15,199 bases of DNA from DATLBY01 sp035526665 (GTDB lineage Bacteria; Acidobacteriota; Terriglobia; Bryobacterales; Bryobacteraceae). Below, piece after piece: positions 1-8,543 of the stretch. Both the position numbers and the translations under genes were made by a program. The DNA is taken from contig DATLBY010000158.1 in NCBI GenBank assembly GCA_035526665.1, forward strand, positions 1 through 15,199. The letters run 5' to 3'. The number at the start of each line of letters is the position of its first letter. Position 1 is the stretch's first letter. The notes under the pieces are model-generated. The model saw nothing but the letters and a program-made list of their open reading frames with translations, was not told where the DNA came from and ran no database searches.

Positions 1-1532
1 CGCGCCTGCAACCGCGAGGCGTCCTTTCGTAGCTCCTCCAGCTTGCGCCGCGATTCTGCAGCCTTCGCTTTGCGGGTGGCCAGCTCCTCGTCGACCATCT
101 TCCGCTGCTCGGCCGTGCTCTGGAGATCCATCTGACGCGCCGACATCCGCGCGGAAAGATCGATCTTCACTCGCTCCAACCGCTCGAGCTCCGCCGCCGC
201 ATTCTCTTCCTCCTTCTGCAAGCGAGCTGTGTCGCGATCTACTCCCACCAGATATTGATCGATCTGAGCCAGTTGGTTCTTCAGGGAGGAAGCCTCACCC
301 AAGAGCCGGAGCACCTGCTGGCGCGAAGTCTCCATCCACTTCTCGCGCTCCCGAAGCTTGGCCTGCACCTGGTCGCGCTCTTCGCTTTTCCGGCCTAATG
401 CCTGGCGCGCCGCCTCCGTCTGTTGCTCCAGCTCCTTCAATCGTTCCGCGAATCCGTCCAGATCCGATTGCTGTTGGGCGTAGCGCACTTCCAGATCCTG
501 CGACTCGGCCTCGCCGCGCGTCAGCCGCTGCTCGATCGAATTGATCTGGTTCGCCTGATTTTGCAGCCGGCCGCGAGTGCGCTCGGCCTCCACCCGCTGT
601 TCCGCCAGTTGCTTGCGCGCTTCGGTGAGTTGTCCCTCGGTGTAGTAGCACTGCTCCTGCAGCTTCGCCTGCTCTTTTTCCTGTTCGGCGACCTGGGCGC
701 TCAACCGTTGAAAGTCCGCGGTGGCAACATTCAGATCCAGTGCGGTTTTGGCGGCTTCCCGCTCCACCAGACGGAAACGGCCCGTGATGGCCTGCCGCAG
801 CTGCGACACCATCTCGGTTTTGAGCTCGTCATACCGCTTCGCCTTCGCCGCCTGGCGCTTTAGCGAGTTCACCTGCCGCCCGACCTCTTCCAGAATGTCG
901 AACACGCGCGTCAGATTCTGCTTGGCGCCTTCCAGCTTGGCTTCGGCCAGCCGCTTCTTCGTCTTGAAGCGCGTAACGCCCGCCGCCTCTTCAATGACGG
1001 CTCGCCGGTCCTGCGGTTTGGTGCTGAGAATCTGGCCGATACGGCCCTGCTCGATGATCGCGTAGCTTTCGGGCCCCAGCCCGGAGCCCATAAAGAGATC
1101 CTGAATATCCCGCAGACGCGCCTGCCGCCCGTTGATCAGATACTCGCTCTCGCCGGACCGGAACAGCCGCCGCGTAATCGTGATCTCTTCCTGCTTCTCA
1201 GGCTTGGCATCGTGGGGATGGCCGTTGCCATTGCCGTTCGCGATGGGGAACTCAGCGTGTACGCTCGGATCCACCAGGGTCAGCGTCACCGAGGCCATGC
1301 CGACCGGCTTCCGTTCCCGTGTGCCGGCGAAGATCACGTCCTCCATCCGGCTGCCGCGCAGGCTCTTGGCCGATTGTTCGCCCAGAACCCAGCTGATCGC
1401 GTCACTGAGGTTGGATTTACCGCAGCCGTTCGGCCCCACGATCGCGGCCACGCCGCTTCCGTGAAACCGCATCTCCGATTTGTCGCAGAAGGATTTAAAG
1501 CCCTGGAGTTCTACGCGCTTGAGCTTCAGCAA
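1..1532 (-). CDS. smc: Chromosome segregation protein SMC, N-terminal ~510 residues (3' part outside window)
   Basis: SMC is the ATPase core of the bacterial condensin complex with ScpA and ScpB, acting on the nucleoid. Read on the minus strand, the protein begins MLKLKRVELQGFKSF. It has a Walker A motif GPNGCGKS at residues 33-40, followed by the SMC-typical stretch ISWVLGEQSAKSLRG and then EDVIFAGT. The N-terminal ATPase head continues through FRSGESEYLING, EQGRIGQIL and IEEAAGVTRFKTKK. From about residue 190 to the window edge the sequence is charged, Glu/Gln/Arg/Lys-rich coiled coil. The hinge, second coil and the C-terminal signature and Walker B motifs are not present because the window ends first. 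The start is taken as TTG at 1532-1530, since AAGGGG lies 7 nt upstream and the alternative CTG at 1529 is only one codon later. Residues about 97-115 form an Asn/Gly-rich insertion in the head. The frame is open throughout. Confidence 0.96.
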   Translation of the reverse strand, partial: MLKLKRVELQGFKSFCDKSEMRFHGSGVAAIVGPNGCGKSNLSDAISWVLGEQSAKSLRGSRMEDVIFAGTRERKPVGMASVTLTLVDPSVHAEFPIANGNGNGHPHDAKPEKQEEITITRRLFRSGESEYLINGRQARLRDIQDLFMGSGLGPESYAIIEQGRIGQILSTKPQDRRAVIEEAAGVTRFKTKKRLAEAKLEGAKQNLTRVFDILEEVGRQVNSLKRQAAKAKRYDELKTEMVSQLRQAITGRFRLVEREAAKTALDLNVATADFQRLSAQVAEQEKEQAKLQEQCYYTEGQLTEARKQLAEQRVEAERTRGRLQNQANQINSIEQRLTRGEAESQDLEVRYAQQQSDLDGFAERLKELEQQTEAARQALGRKSEERDQVQAKLREREKWMETSRQQVLRLLGEASSLKNQLAQIDQYLVGVDRDTARLQKEEENAAAELERLERVKIDLSARMSARQMDLQSTAEQRKMVDEELATRKAKAAESRRKLEELRKDASRLQA

Positions 1533-1539
1533 AGGTGGA

Positions 1540-1545
1540 CCCCTT
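1540..1545 (-). promoter_or_regulatory. Ribosome binding site of smc (AAGGGG)
   Basis: On the minus strand AAGGGG lies 7 nt before the TTG at 1532-1530. No ATG or GTG is positioned to begin the conserved KLKRVELQGFKSF start, so this site supports a TTG initiation codon. Confidence 0.55.
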
Positions 1546-1601
1546 ATACAAGTAGATTCGCCCGGCCGCCGCTTGGCGCCGGTTTCTCGGGGGATGTAAA
1601 C

Positions 1602-1630
1602 ATAATAATTCGGTTTCTGGCTTTTGTAAA
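1602..1630 (-). promoter_or_regulatory. Candidate sigma70-type promoter of smc
   Basis: Read on the minus strand, TTTACA (1630-1625) and TATTAT (1607-1602) are separated by exactly 17 nt, each one mismatch from the TTGACA and TATAAT consensus. Transcription would start near 1595, giving a leader of about 60 nt before the smc TTG. The site lies in the 146-nt gap between the acylase stop and smc, so smc probably has its own promoter rather than depending on the upstream operon. This is a sequence match only. Confidence 0.55.
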
Positions 1631-1661
1631 GAACCCAATCCACTAAACTTTGTGGCTATCG

Positions 1662-1673
1662 GACGGATCCGTC
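1662..1673. repeat. 12-bp perfect palindrome GACGGATCCGTC after the acylase gene
   Basis: The palindrome begins 5 nt after the TAG stop of the acylase gene on the minus strand and upstream of the smc promoter. As RNA it could fold only into a 4-bp stem with a 4-nt loop, and no T-run follows. It is therefore a poor intrinsic terminator, and a small operator or chance are equally possible. Confidence 0.25.
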
Positions 1674-1678
1674 TATAT

Positions 1679-3901
1679 CTAGGGGTTCACTACGGCCGGA
1701 ATCAACTGAATGCGCTCCTCGGTGGCGGCCTCAACCGCCTTGCGGCTGAAGGGCATAGGGTGATAGCGACCGTTTGCCCAGCCCTCGATGAGATCGGCAT
1801 AATGGGAGCTCCCCGGCTCTCCGGATTCGCCCGGCGCGTTCGTCATCATCGACCGGTCCCAGTCAGCCAGGTCGATAACCTGCCGGTAGGAGGCGCCGCT
1901 GCTTTCCCGCGACGCCTTGATTCCGAAGGAGTTAATGGTATGCGGATCCCCGGGCCGGGTGATCGGCCCACGGCTCCACTGCGGCACATGCAAATCGTGT
2001 TGGAAGGTGATCTTACTCAGCGCGCCCCACCGCCAGCGGTCCATATTGGTCCCCAGGTGCCGGTCCAACTCCGCCAGGGTCGCGTCCAGCGTATCGCGTA
2101 GTACCGAGAAATCCGTCAGCGACTCGATTTTGCGGAGCGTGACCTCATAGTCGGTGCGCAAGGCGAGTGCCGGCCCGAACAGAGCCGACGCGACCCGCGG
2201 AAACCATAGTTCGTAGATCAGCCCCGGCGTCGACTCCACGGTCATCCGGGCGTCCCACTGCAGCATCCGCTGCACGATCTGCGCGTGGCGCGTACCCGGC
2301 GCCGGTTTCCATCGCCGCAACGTAGCTTGGAAACGGCGGGCGGGCATCGACATCACGTCGTACTGCATGGCTTCAAAATCCGCCACCGTGAACTTCTTGG
2401 TGCCGGCCAGCAGCTCCTGGATCCGCTGGATTCTCCAGGACGGCCCCCACTGATAGGTCAGGATCCGGTTGTAGCCCGGCGGCAGAATGTTGTTGTTCGC
2501 CGAAGCCACAAAATGCCTGGGCGGATTGAACGTCATCGGCATCTGGTCAGGAGGGATGAACCCGGACCATTCGTATTCGCCCGAGCCCGGCACCGGCAGC
2601 AGGCCCGTCCAATTCTTCCGGACGGGCGCAAGCCCCGCCACGATAAAGCCAATATTGCCGGCGCGATCGGCATACACCATGTTCTCGGATGGCACTTTGA
2701 AGCGTGCCACTGACGCCTTAAACTCGTTCCAGTTCTTCGCCCGCGCGGTCGATAATCCCCCCAGATAGCCGGCTCCCCCGGGCTCCATCCCCACCCAGCG
2801 CAACGCGTAGGCCCGCAAGGCGGCCCGGTCTTCGTAAATGACAGGTCCGTGCACGCTGAAGCGGAGTTCCACCTCGCGGGGCTTCGTCTCGCCCTTTACG
2901 GACAGCTTTTCCTTTTCGATCTGAAATGGTTTCCACGCGCCCTGATACCAGTACTCCGCGGAATTTTTAGGATTGATCTTTTCTACGTACAAGTCCTGCT
3001 GATCGGTTCCGGTGATGGTAAATCCAAACGCGATGTCTTCGTTGTGTCCCAGCGCAATTCCGGGAAGCGCCGGCTCGCCGGCCCCCATCGCGTTCCACCC
3101 CGGCGCCACCAGATGCACCGTTTTGCGGAGCGACGGCGTACCGATAACCCGGTGCGGATCCGATGCCAGGATCGGCTTCCCCGTAGCCGACCTGGTACCG
3201 TCCACCGCCCAGTTGTTGCTCCCTTGCGCGGGCCCGGGCGCTGAGAGCATTTCCACGAACTCGCGGATCACGCCATGGTTCACATCCGCCAGGTTGATCC
3301 CGGGCGGCGGCGTCACCGCAACCGGCGGTTGCAGCGGCTTCTGCCGGAAAAGCGCATCTAGCCCGAATTGCACGATGTCCTGTGCATGTTCCACCTCTTT
3401 TACAAGGTTTTGGCTAATGGAGAGACCCGCGATCCGTGCCGTGCAGTCCTCCGGAACCCATAGCCCAGGATCGTAGCCCGCGGTCCGAAACTCAATCGGC
3501 CGGACCCCATTGAGCGACTGGATGTAGGCGTTCACCCCGTGCGCGAAAGCGGTCGCGATCTGACGGGCGTCGGGCGAATAGCTCTGCCATTCCGCATTCC
3601 AATCGCCTCGAAACCGGAAGAGTCTCGCCATGCGGTCGCGCCGAACCGCCCCGTAACCCTGGATCTCGGCCAGCTTCCCCGTTCCCGCGCGCCGCCAGAG
3701 ATCTATCTGAAACAGGCGGTCGCGCGCATTGATATATCCGTTGGCGAAAAACAGGTCTTCCGTGTTCTGCGCGTAAATGTGCGGCACGCCCCAGCGGTCT
3801 CGCAGGATTTCCACCGGCCGCTTCAGTCCCGGAACTTTCACCGTCTCGCCGGTGAGCAGTGCGGGAATCAGAAGCAGAAACAGAATCGGGCGCCGGACCA
3901 T
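1679..3901 (-). CDS. Secreted penicillin acylase family protein (Ntn hydrolase)
   Basis: This family hydrolyses amide bonds of acylated substrates such as beta-lactams or acyl-homoserine lactones. The substrate here cannot be told from sequence. The 740-residue length suits the single-chain precursor, which cleaves itself into alpha and beta subunits. Residues 1-18 form a signal peptide (MVRRPILFLLLIPALLTG), implying periplasmic or exported action. The alpha part carries EILRDRWGVPHIYA and GYINARDRLFQIDLWRR. The processing site and nucleophile are at GSNNWAV, with Ser228 as the predicted first residue of the beta chain, followed by KPILASDPH (His250), GHNEDIAFGFT (285-295) and SANNN (467-471), where the oxyanion Asn is expected. 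All catalytic elements look intact. It starts 4 nt after the DUF1015 stop on the same strand, so the two are probably cotranscribed. Family assignment is very secure, substrate unknown. Confidence 0.95.
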   Translation of the reverse strand: MVRRPILFLLLIPALLTGETVKVPGLKRPVEILRDRWGVPHIYAQNTEDLFFANGYINARDRLFQIDLWRRAGTGKLAEIQGYGAVRRDRMARLFRFRGDWNAEWQSYSPDARQIATAFAHGVNAYIQSLNGVRPIEFRTAGYDPGLWVPEDCTARIAGLSISQNLVKEVEHAQDIVQFGLDALFRQKPLQPPVAVTPPPGINLADVNHGVIREFVEMLSAPGPAQGSNNWAVDGTRSATGKPILASDPHRVIGTPSLRKTVHLVAPGWNAMGAGEPALPGIALGHNEDIAFGFTITGTDQQDLYVEKINPKNSAEYWYQGAWKPFQIEKEKLSVKGETKPREVELRFSVHGPVIYEDRAALRAYALRWVGMEPGGAGYLGGLSTARAKNWNEFKASVARFKVPSENMVYADRAGNIGFIVAGLAPVRKNWTGLLPVPGSGEYEWSGFIPPDQMPMTFNPPRHFVASANNNILPPGYNRILTYQWGPSWRIQRIQELLAGTKKFTVADFEAMQYDVMSMPARRFQATLRRWKPAPGTRHAQIVQRMLQWDARMTVESTPGLIYELWFPRVASALFGPALALRTDYEVTLRKIESLTDFSVLRDTLDATLAELDRHLGTNMDRWRWGALSKITFQHDLHVPQWSRGPITRPGDPHTINSFGIKASRESSGASYRQVIDLADWDRSMMTNAPGESGEPGSSHYADLIEGWANGRYHPMPFSRKAVEAATEERIQLIPAVVNP

Positions 3902-3905
3902 GCCG

Positions 3906-5153
3906 CTACTTTTCCAGTCTGTATATCGCCAAACCGGTTAGCAGCTTGGGATAGAAATCCGTCGACTTCTGAGGCATCACGCCCCCCGAAAAAGACGTAT
4001 CCGCCACCTGCTGAACGGTAGTCGCCTCCAGCAGAAAAGCGGCTTGGGCGGAGCCGTTTCGCACCGCATCGGCCGCCGCCTCCACGCCGCGCACATACTG
4101 GAGGAACTTCTCCTCGCGGACGGCCTCCGCGCTGATCCCCAGCGCCCTGCCGAGCAGGTCGTCGTGCAGCACCTGCACATCCAGGCGGCCCTTCCTCTCA
4201 CTCTGGAGCAGGAAAACATCCGGCGAGCCCGCAAACACTACACCGATACGGATCTGCTCCGGCTCCATCTGCTCCCAGACTTGCCGCAGCGCAGCTGTGG
4301 AATCGAGCCGCTTCACGATAAACTGTTCGCTTGCCTTCTGAAGGAAGGCATCCTGGTTCACTTCCGGCAGTCCACTAACAACCCGGTGCGTAGCTAAGAT
4401 GCGCAGCCCGGCAGAGTGCATATTCACGAACGTCATCATGACGTTTCGCGCATCCTCGAGCTTTGGATTGTCGTCCCGGAATGCCATGGCCGTTTCATAG
4501 CGATGGTGTCCGTCTGCAATCACCAGTTTCTTGTCCGCCATCAGCTCCTGCATCTGCCGGATGGCGACGGCATCGTCGATTTTATAGAGCCGGTGTGCGG
4601 TTTCATACTCGTCGATGACCTCGGCGGCGGGGCTCCCTGTGGCGAAGCGATCCAGAATTGCATCGATGCGCCCGGCGGGATCCGGATACAGCATGAAGAT
4701 TTGCCCAAAGTGGGCGCGTGTGTGCTCTAGCACCCTCCGCCGGTCCTTCTTCGGCCCGGAAAGCGTCTGCTCGTGCCGGTGCACCACCTTCGCACTGTAA
4801 TCCTCTACGGCCCCCAAACCGATAAAGCCCTTCCGCGTCAGCTTTTCGCCCGTGTCCGGGACAGTGAACTCCTGAAAATACCCGAAGAACGCCGGCTCTT
4901 TTTCCTGGGTGAGAACTGCCGACGAAATCCAGTCATTGAAGAATTTTGCCGAACGCGTGTACACATTCTCTGCATCGGAATCGGTAGCAAAACGCTCTCC
5001 CAGGATCACCCGCACCAGGTTATGCGGACTCAGAGAGAGATAGCGCTTCTGCATTTCCGGACTGATCTTGTCATAAGGCTGCGTCACCAGATTGGCCAGT
5101 GCGCCTGCCGATGGACTATATCGATAGGGCCGAAAGGGATAGATTTTCGCCAT
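3906..5153 (-). CDS. DUF1015 family protein
   Basis: This is a conserved protein family with no function I can assign with confidence. The 415-residue product has the family's characteristic landmarks: an N-terminus AKIYPFRPYRYSP followed by VTQPYDKISPEM, the motif HRHEQTLSGPKKDR at residues 125-138, and VIADGHHRYETA at residues 211-222. The His-rich and charged motifs look like an active site, but that is inference. There is no signal peptide or membrane segment, so it is probably cytoplasmic. The ATG at 5153 is chosen because the family starts almost exactly there; no good Shine-Dalgarno sequence precedes it on this strand. It is the first gene of a two-gene unit with the secreted acylase and is divergent from the TonB-dependent receptor across a 124-nt gap. 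Confidence 0.93.
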   Translation of the reverse strand: MAKIYPFRPYRYSPSAGALANLVTQPYDKISPEMQKRYLSLSPHNLVRVILGERFATDSDAENVYTRSAKFFNDWISSAVLTQEKEPAFFGYFQEFTVPDTGEKLTRKGFIGLGAVEDYSAKVVHRHEQTLSGPKKDRRRVLEHTRAHFGQIFMLYPDPAGRIDAILDRFATGSPAAEVIDEYETAHRLYKIDDAVAIRQMQELMADKKLVIADGHHRYETAMAFRDDNPKLEDARNVMMTFVNMHSAGLRILATHRVVSGLPEVNQDAFLQKASEQFIVKRLDSTAALRQVWEQMEPEQIRIGVVFAGSPDVFLLQSERKGRLDVQVLHDDLLGRALGISAEAVREEKFLQYVRGVEAAADAVRNGSAQAAFLLEATTVQQVADTSFSGGVMPQKSTDFYPKLLTGLAIYRLEK

Positions 5154-5179
5154 GGGTCGGAGGAGTTATCAGCATACCA

Positions 5180-5189
5180 GAGGGCCCTC
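5180..5189. repeat. 10-bp palindrome GAGGGCCCTC in the divergent DUF1015/receptor gap
   Basis: A perfect GC-only palindrome with loosely matching CCAG and CTGG flanks lies 26 nt upstream of the DUF1015 ATG and about 90 nt upstream of the receptor GTG. In the rest of the gap (5154-5277) I see no convincing -35/-10 pair on either strand. It could be an operator for the divergent pair, but a palindrome this short is not strong evidence. Confidence 0.2.
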
Positions 5190-5266
5190 CTGGGCCGCCT
5201 CTGCATCTTGGCCCTTTCGCCGCTGCCCGAAGTGGCGTAAAGTATGTCTCAGAGTACTGGAAATAC

Positions 5267-5273
5267 AGGAGGT
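5267..5273 (+). promoter_or_regulatory. Strong ribosome binding site AGGAGGT deciding the receptor start
   Basis: AGGAGGT lies 4 nt before the GTG at 5278-5280. It moves the start of the receptor gene 126 nt downstream of the first in-frame ATG (5152). That ATG overlaps the DUF1015 start on the other strand and would add 42 residues without secretion-signal character. Confidence 0.8.
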
Positions 5274-5277
5274 CCAC

Positions 5278-8200
5278 GTGACGATCCGATCCTGCCTGAT
5301 GTTGGCTTTGCTGGCCGCGCCGCCGGCCTGGTCGCAAGCAGTCACTGCTACGCTGCTGGGCTCGGTGACCGATTCTTCGGGAGCTGTCGTTCCCAACGCG
5401 GCTGTCACCGCAACCGAGACCTCCACCGGCGTGGGCCGCAAGGCCGCCACTAACCAGGAAGGCATTTACACCATCCCCTACCTGACGCCCGGTGTCTACC
5501 GGGTGGAGGTGGAAGCCGCCGGCTTCAAGAAGTTTGTTCGGGATAATCTGGAGTTGCGGGCCACCACTTCCACTCGCGTGGATACATCCTTGGAGCCAGG
5601 ACAATTATCCGAGACTGTGGAGGTCCGGGCCGACACACCGCTTCTGCAGACAGATCGGTCCGAGGTTTCCCGCAGCTTCAATCAGAAGGCCGTTACTGAA
5701 CTGCCCATGGCGGATCGGAGCTTTCAATCGCTGGTCGGTCTGCTGCCCGGGGTCGCGCCCCCGAGCGTTGACTTTACCCGCGCCGAGGACCCTCAGGGCA
5801 CCACATTTTTCCGAGCCAACGGCCAGGGAAACTCGGCCAACAACACGCAGGTGGATGGTCTAGATAACACTAACCCCACACTAGGCCTGACCATTTATAT
5901 CCCCTCCGCCGAGGTGGTCCAGGAGGTCAACATCACCACCAGCAACTACAATGCGGAGTTCGGCCGCGCCGGCGGGGCAGTGCTGAATGTCATCACGCGC
6001 GGCGGCACTAATCAACTCCACGGTTCACTCTTTGAGTTCCACCGCGATACCTCTTTCCGCGCACGCAACTCCTTCAACATCGATACCCAACCCAAGCCCA
6101 CCTTCATCCGTAATGATTTTGGGGGCACGCTTGGTGGACCTATCAAGCACAACAAAACCTTCTTTTTCGGCGGATTCCAGGGCCGTACGCTCCGTCAATC
6201 CAGCACCGTCACCAGTACTCTGCCCGTTGGCGCCTGGGTGCGGGGCGATTTCAGCGGCGTTCCCGGTCTCACCATCTATGATCCGGCCACCGGCAATCCC
6301 GATGGCACCGGCCGCACTGCATTTTCCAATAATCAGATTCCGGTAAACCGATTTCACCCCATCGCTCAAAAGCTGCTCCCCCTGCTGCCGGCAGCCAACC
6401 AGCCTGGCTTTCTCAACAACTTTGTTTTCAATACGCCCTTCGCCTATAACGGTAGCTCCTACGACGGCCGCGTCGATCACGTCTTCAGCGACAACACACG
6501 CGGCTTTGCCAAGTTCAACTACTCCGGCTATAAGGTCACCAGCCGGTCGGTCCTGGGCGATGCGATCGGCGACGGCACCATCAGCACGCCATATACAGTC
6601 ACCGCGATTCTCAACCTGACCCACAATTTCAGTCCGGCTCTCATCTCCGAATTCCGCGGCGGGTACAACAGGTACTACACCAACGTGAATGGCCTCGATC
6701 TCACGACTATCACCAACCAAAGCCTCGGCATCCGCAACCCCAATCCCGACGCGATCTCCAGTCAGGGAATGGCGCGCATCAACATCTCCGGCATGCCGGG
6801 TATCGGAACGCCCGTGGTTTATCCCCTTATCAACGCCGATAACCTGTTCAACTTCATCAACACTTGGACCCGTCTGCAGGGCCGCCATACCTTCAAGTGG
6901 GGAGCCGACATTCACCGCAACCGCATGGACCGTTTTCAGCCGCAAGGGTTGAATTTCGGCCCCCGCGGTATGTTCCAGTTCAATCCCGGCACCACGGCGC
7001 TGCGAGGAGGCCCGGCGCTGGGTTCTTTCGGATCGTTCGGCAACGCGTTTGCCGCCTTCCTGATTGGAGCCGTCGACCAGACCAGCCGTACTTATATGCC
7101 GATCACGCCCACCAACCGGCAGACGCAATTCTTCACCTTCTTCCACGATACGTTCCAACTTACGCCCAGGCTGACTCTCGATCTGGGTCTGCGCTGGGAG
7201 TTGTACACACCCATCAAGCCGAGGTATGCCGGCGGCGCATCCAACTACGATCCGGAGACCAACAGCCTGCTCATCGCCGGCTACGGCAGCAACGATCTGG
7301 CCAACAACGTGAAGACGGACTGGAACAACTTTGCGCCGCGCTTTGGCTTTTCTTACAGGCTCGGCCCCAGCAGCGTGATCCGCAGCGGCTACGGCCTCAG
7401 CTACTATACCGGCCGTTTCGGCTTCACCGGCGGAACTTTGTCCACGCAATTTCCCGTGCTCTATAACATCCAGAACGGCGTGGAAAACGACTTCACGGTG
7501 GAAGGCTCATTCGCCAGTCTTCCACCTGTTCCCGACATTCCGCTCCCGCAGAACGGGATTATCACTCCAGCGCCCAACCAGGCCTTCTTTACCGTGCCTC
7601 GTGAGAATCCCATCTCCTTTGTGCACAGCTATAACTTCACCTATCAGCGGGAACTGGGTTGGGGCGTCGCTTGGGATGTCGGGTATGTGGGATCGCTGGG
7701 ACGCCGCATTCCCTATCAGCGGCAGCTCAATGCCGCGCTTCCGGGAGCCGGAGCGGCCGGCCGGCCCTTCACCGCCCGCTTCGGACGGACTGCCAACGTC
7801 GATCTGCGGACCAACGGCTTGAACAACAACTACAACTCCCTCCAGACAAATATCGCGAAGCGCTTTTCCAGCGGCCTCAGCTTCACCGCCGCCTACACCT
7901 GGAGCAAGGTGCTGGGCGTGGGCGATGACCAAGGCGGCTTCATCGTACAGACCGATATTCGCCGCAACTACGGACCGACGGGCTACGACCGCACGCACAT
8001 GTTCGTCAGTAGCCACTTATACGAACTTCCCTTCGGCGCCAAGCGGCGCTACCTACAGAGCGGCCCCGCTTCCTACCTGGTTGGCGGCTGGCAGTTGAAC
8101 GGCATTTTCCGCATCGTTTCCGGCGCCCCGTTCACTCCAGTGGCCGACGCCACGGCTTGTAATTGTCCCGGCAACAGTAACTTCGCCGATGTGATCGGCC

Positions 8201-8523
8201 CCGTGCGCTACACCGGGGAGAAGGGCCGCGGGCGCCAGTGGTTCGACCCCGCGTCATTCGCCGCGCCGGCGCCCAATCGCTTCGGCAATGCGGGCCGCAA
8301 TAGTCTGCGTGGCCCGGGGTTTGTGAATTACGATCTCTCCCTGGTGCGCAACTTTGCTCTCCTGGAGCGAGTCCGGCTGGAGTTCCGCGCGGAGGCCTAC
8401 AACCTCACCAACACCCCGCGCTGGGCTAATCCAGTGAATAGCGTAAACAACGCGGCCTTCGGTCAGATTCTCAGCACGAGTGGAGAGCGCGAGCTACAGC
8501 TTGCCCTGAGGATCACATTCTGA
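5278..8523 (+). CDS. Oar-like TonB-dependent receptor with N-terminal carboxypeptidase-regulatory-like domain
   Basis: The 1081-residue product is an outer-membrane protein of the acidobacterial Oar-like type, in which a 22-strand TonB-dependent barrel is expected. The GTG start is followed by a clean signal peptide (MTIRSCLMLALLAAPPAWSQ). Residues about 22-115 form the regulatory-like beta domain (GSVTDSSGAVVPNAAVTATE, then GIYTIPYLTPGVYRVEVEAAGFKKF). The plug follows at about 118-240, with FFRANGQGNSANNTQVDG and NYNAEFGRAGGAVLNVITRGG. The barrel begins near GSLFEFHRDTSFRARNSF and ends LQLALRITF, with a C-terminal Phe as usual for outer-membrane barrels. The ligand is unknown; these proteins are generally assumed to take up large substrates such as oligosaccharides or peptides. 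I see no clear TonB box. No transporter, SusD-like or regulatory partner gene is adjacent. The frame is intact. Confidence 0.94.
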   Translation: MTIRSCLMLALLAAPPAWSQAVTATLLGSVTDSSGAVVPNAAVTATETSTGVGRKAATNQEGIYTIPYLTPGVYRVEVEAAGFKKFVRDNLELRATTSTRVDTSLEPGQLSETVEVRADTPLLQTDRSEVSRSFNQKAVTELPMADRSFQSLVGLLPGVAPPSVDFTRAEDPQGTTFFRANGQGNSANNTQVDGLDNTNPTLGLTIYIPSAEVVQEVNITTSNYNAEFGRAGGAVLNVITRGGTNQLHGSLFEFHRDTSFRARNSFNIDTQPKPTFIRNDFGGTLGGPIKHNKTFFFGGFQGRTLRQSSTVTSTLPVGAWVRGDFSGVPGLTIYDPATGNPDGTGRTAFSNNQIPVNRFHPIAQKLLPLLPAANQPGFLNNFVFNTPFAYNGSSYDGRVDHVFSDNTRGFAKFNYSGYKVTSRSVLGDAIGDGTISTPYTVTAILNLTHNFSPALISEFRGGYNRYYTNVNGLDLTTITNQSLGIRNPNPDAISSQGMARINISGMPGIGTPVVYPLINADNLFNFINTWTRLQGRHTFKWGADIHRNRMDRFQPQGLNFGPRGMFQFNPGTTALRGGPALGSFGSFGNAFAAFLIGAVDQTSRTYMPITPTNRQTQFFTFFHDTFQLTPRLTLDLGLRWELYTPIKPRYAGGASNYDPETNSLLIAGYGSNDLANNVKTDWNNFAPRFGFSYRLGPSSVIRSGYGLSYYTGRFGFTGGTLSTQFPVLYNIQNGVENDFTVEGSFASLPPVPDIPLPQNGIITPAPNQAFFTVPRENPISFVHSYNFTYQRELGWGVAWDVGYVGSLGRRIPYQRQLNAALPGAGAAGRPFTARFGRTANVDLRTNGLNNNYNSLQTNIAKRFSSGLSFTAAYTWSKVLGVGDDQGGFIVQTDIRRNYGPTGYDRTHMFVSSHLYELPFGAKRRYLQSGPASYLVGGWQLNGIFRIVSGAPFTPVADATACNCPGNSNFADVIGPVRYTGEKGRGRQWFDPASFAAPAPNRFGNAGRNSLRGPGFVNYDLSLVRNFALLERVRLEFRAEAYNLTNTPRWANPVNSVNNAAFGQILSTSGERELQLALRITF

Positions 8524-8543
8524 ACGGCGTTCTGTCTAACCGG

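Noticed and set aside
6025..7449. 474-residue open frame on the minus strand inside the receptor gene
   Set aside because: It lies wholly antisense to a convincing receptor domain structure. Its composition (Gly, Ala, Val, Glu, repeated hydrophilic runs) is what a GC-rich coding strand gives in reverse, and no protein family is recognisable.
8524..8543. Bidirectional terminator between the receptor gene and the convergent secreted-protein gene
   Set aside because: Only 20 nt separate the stop codons, and I see no stem-loop with T-runs there.
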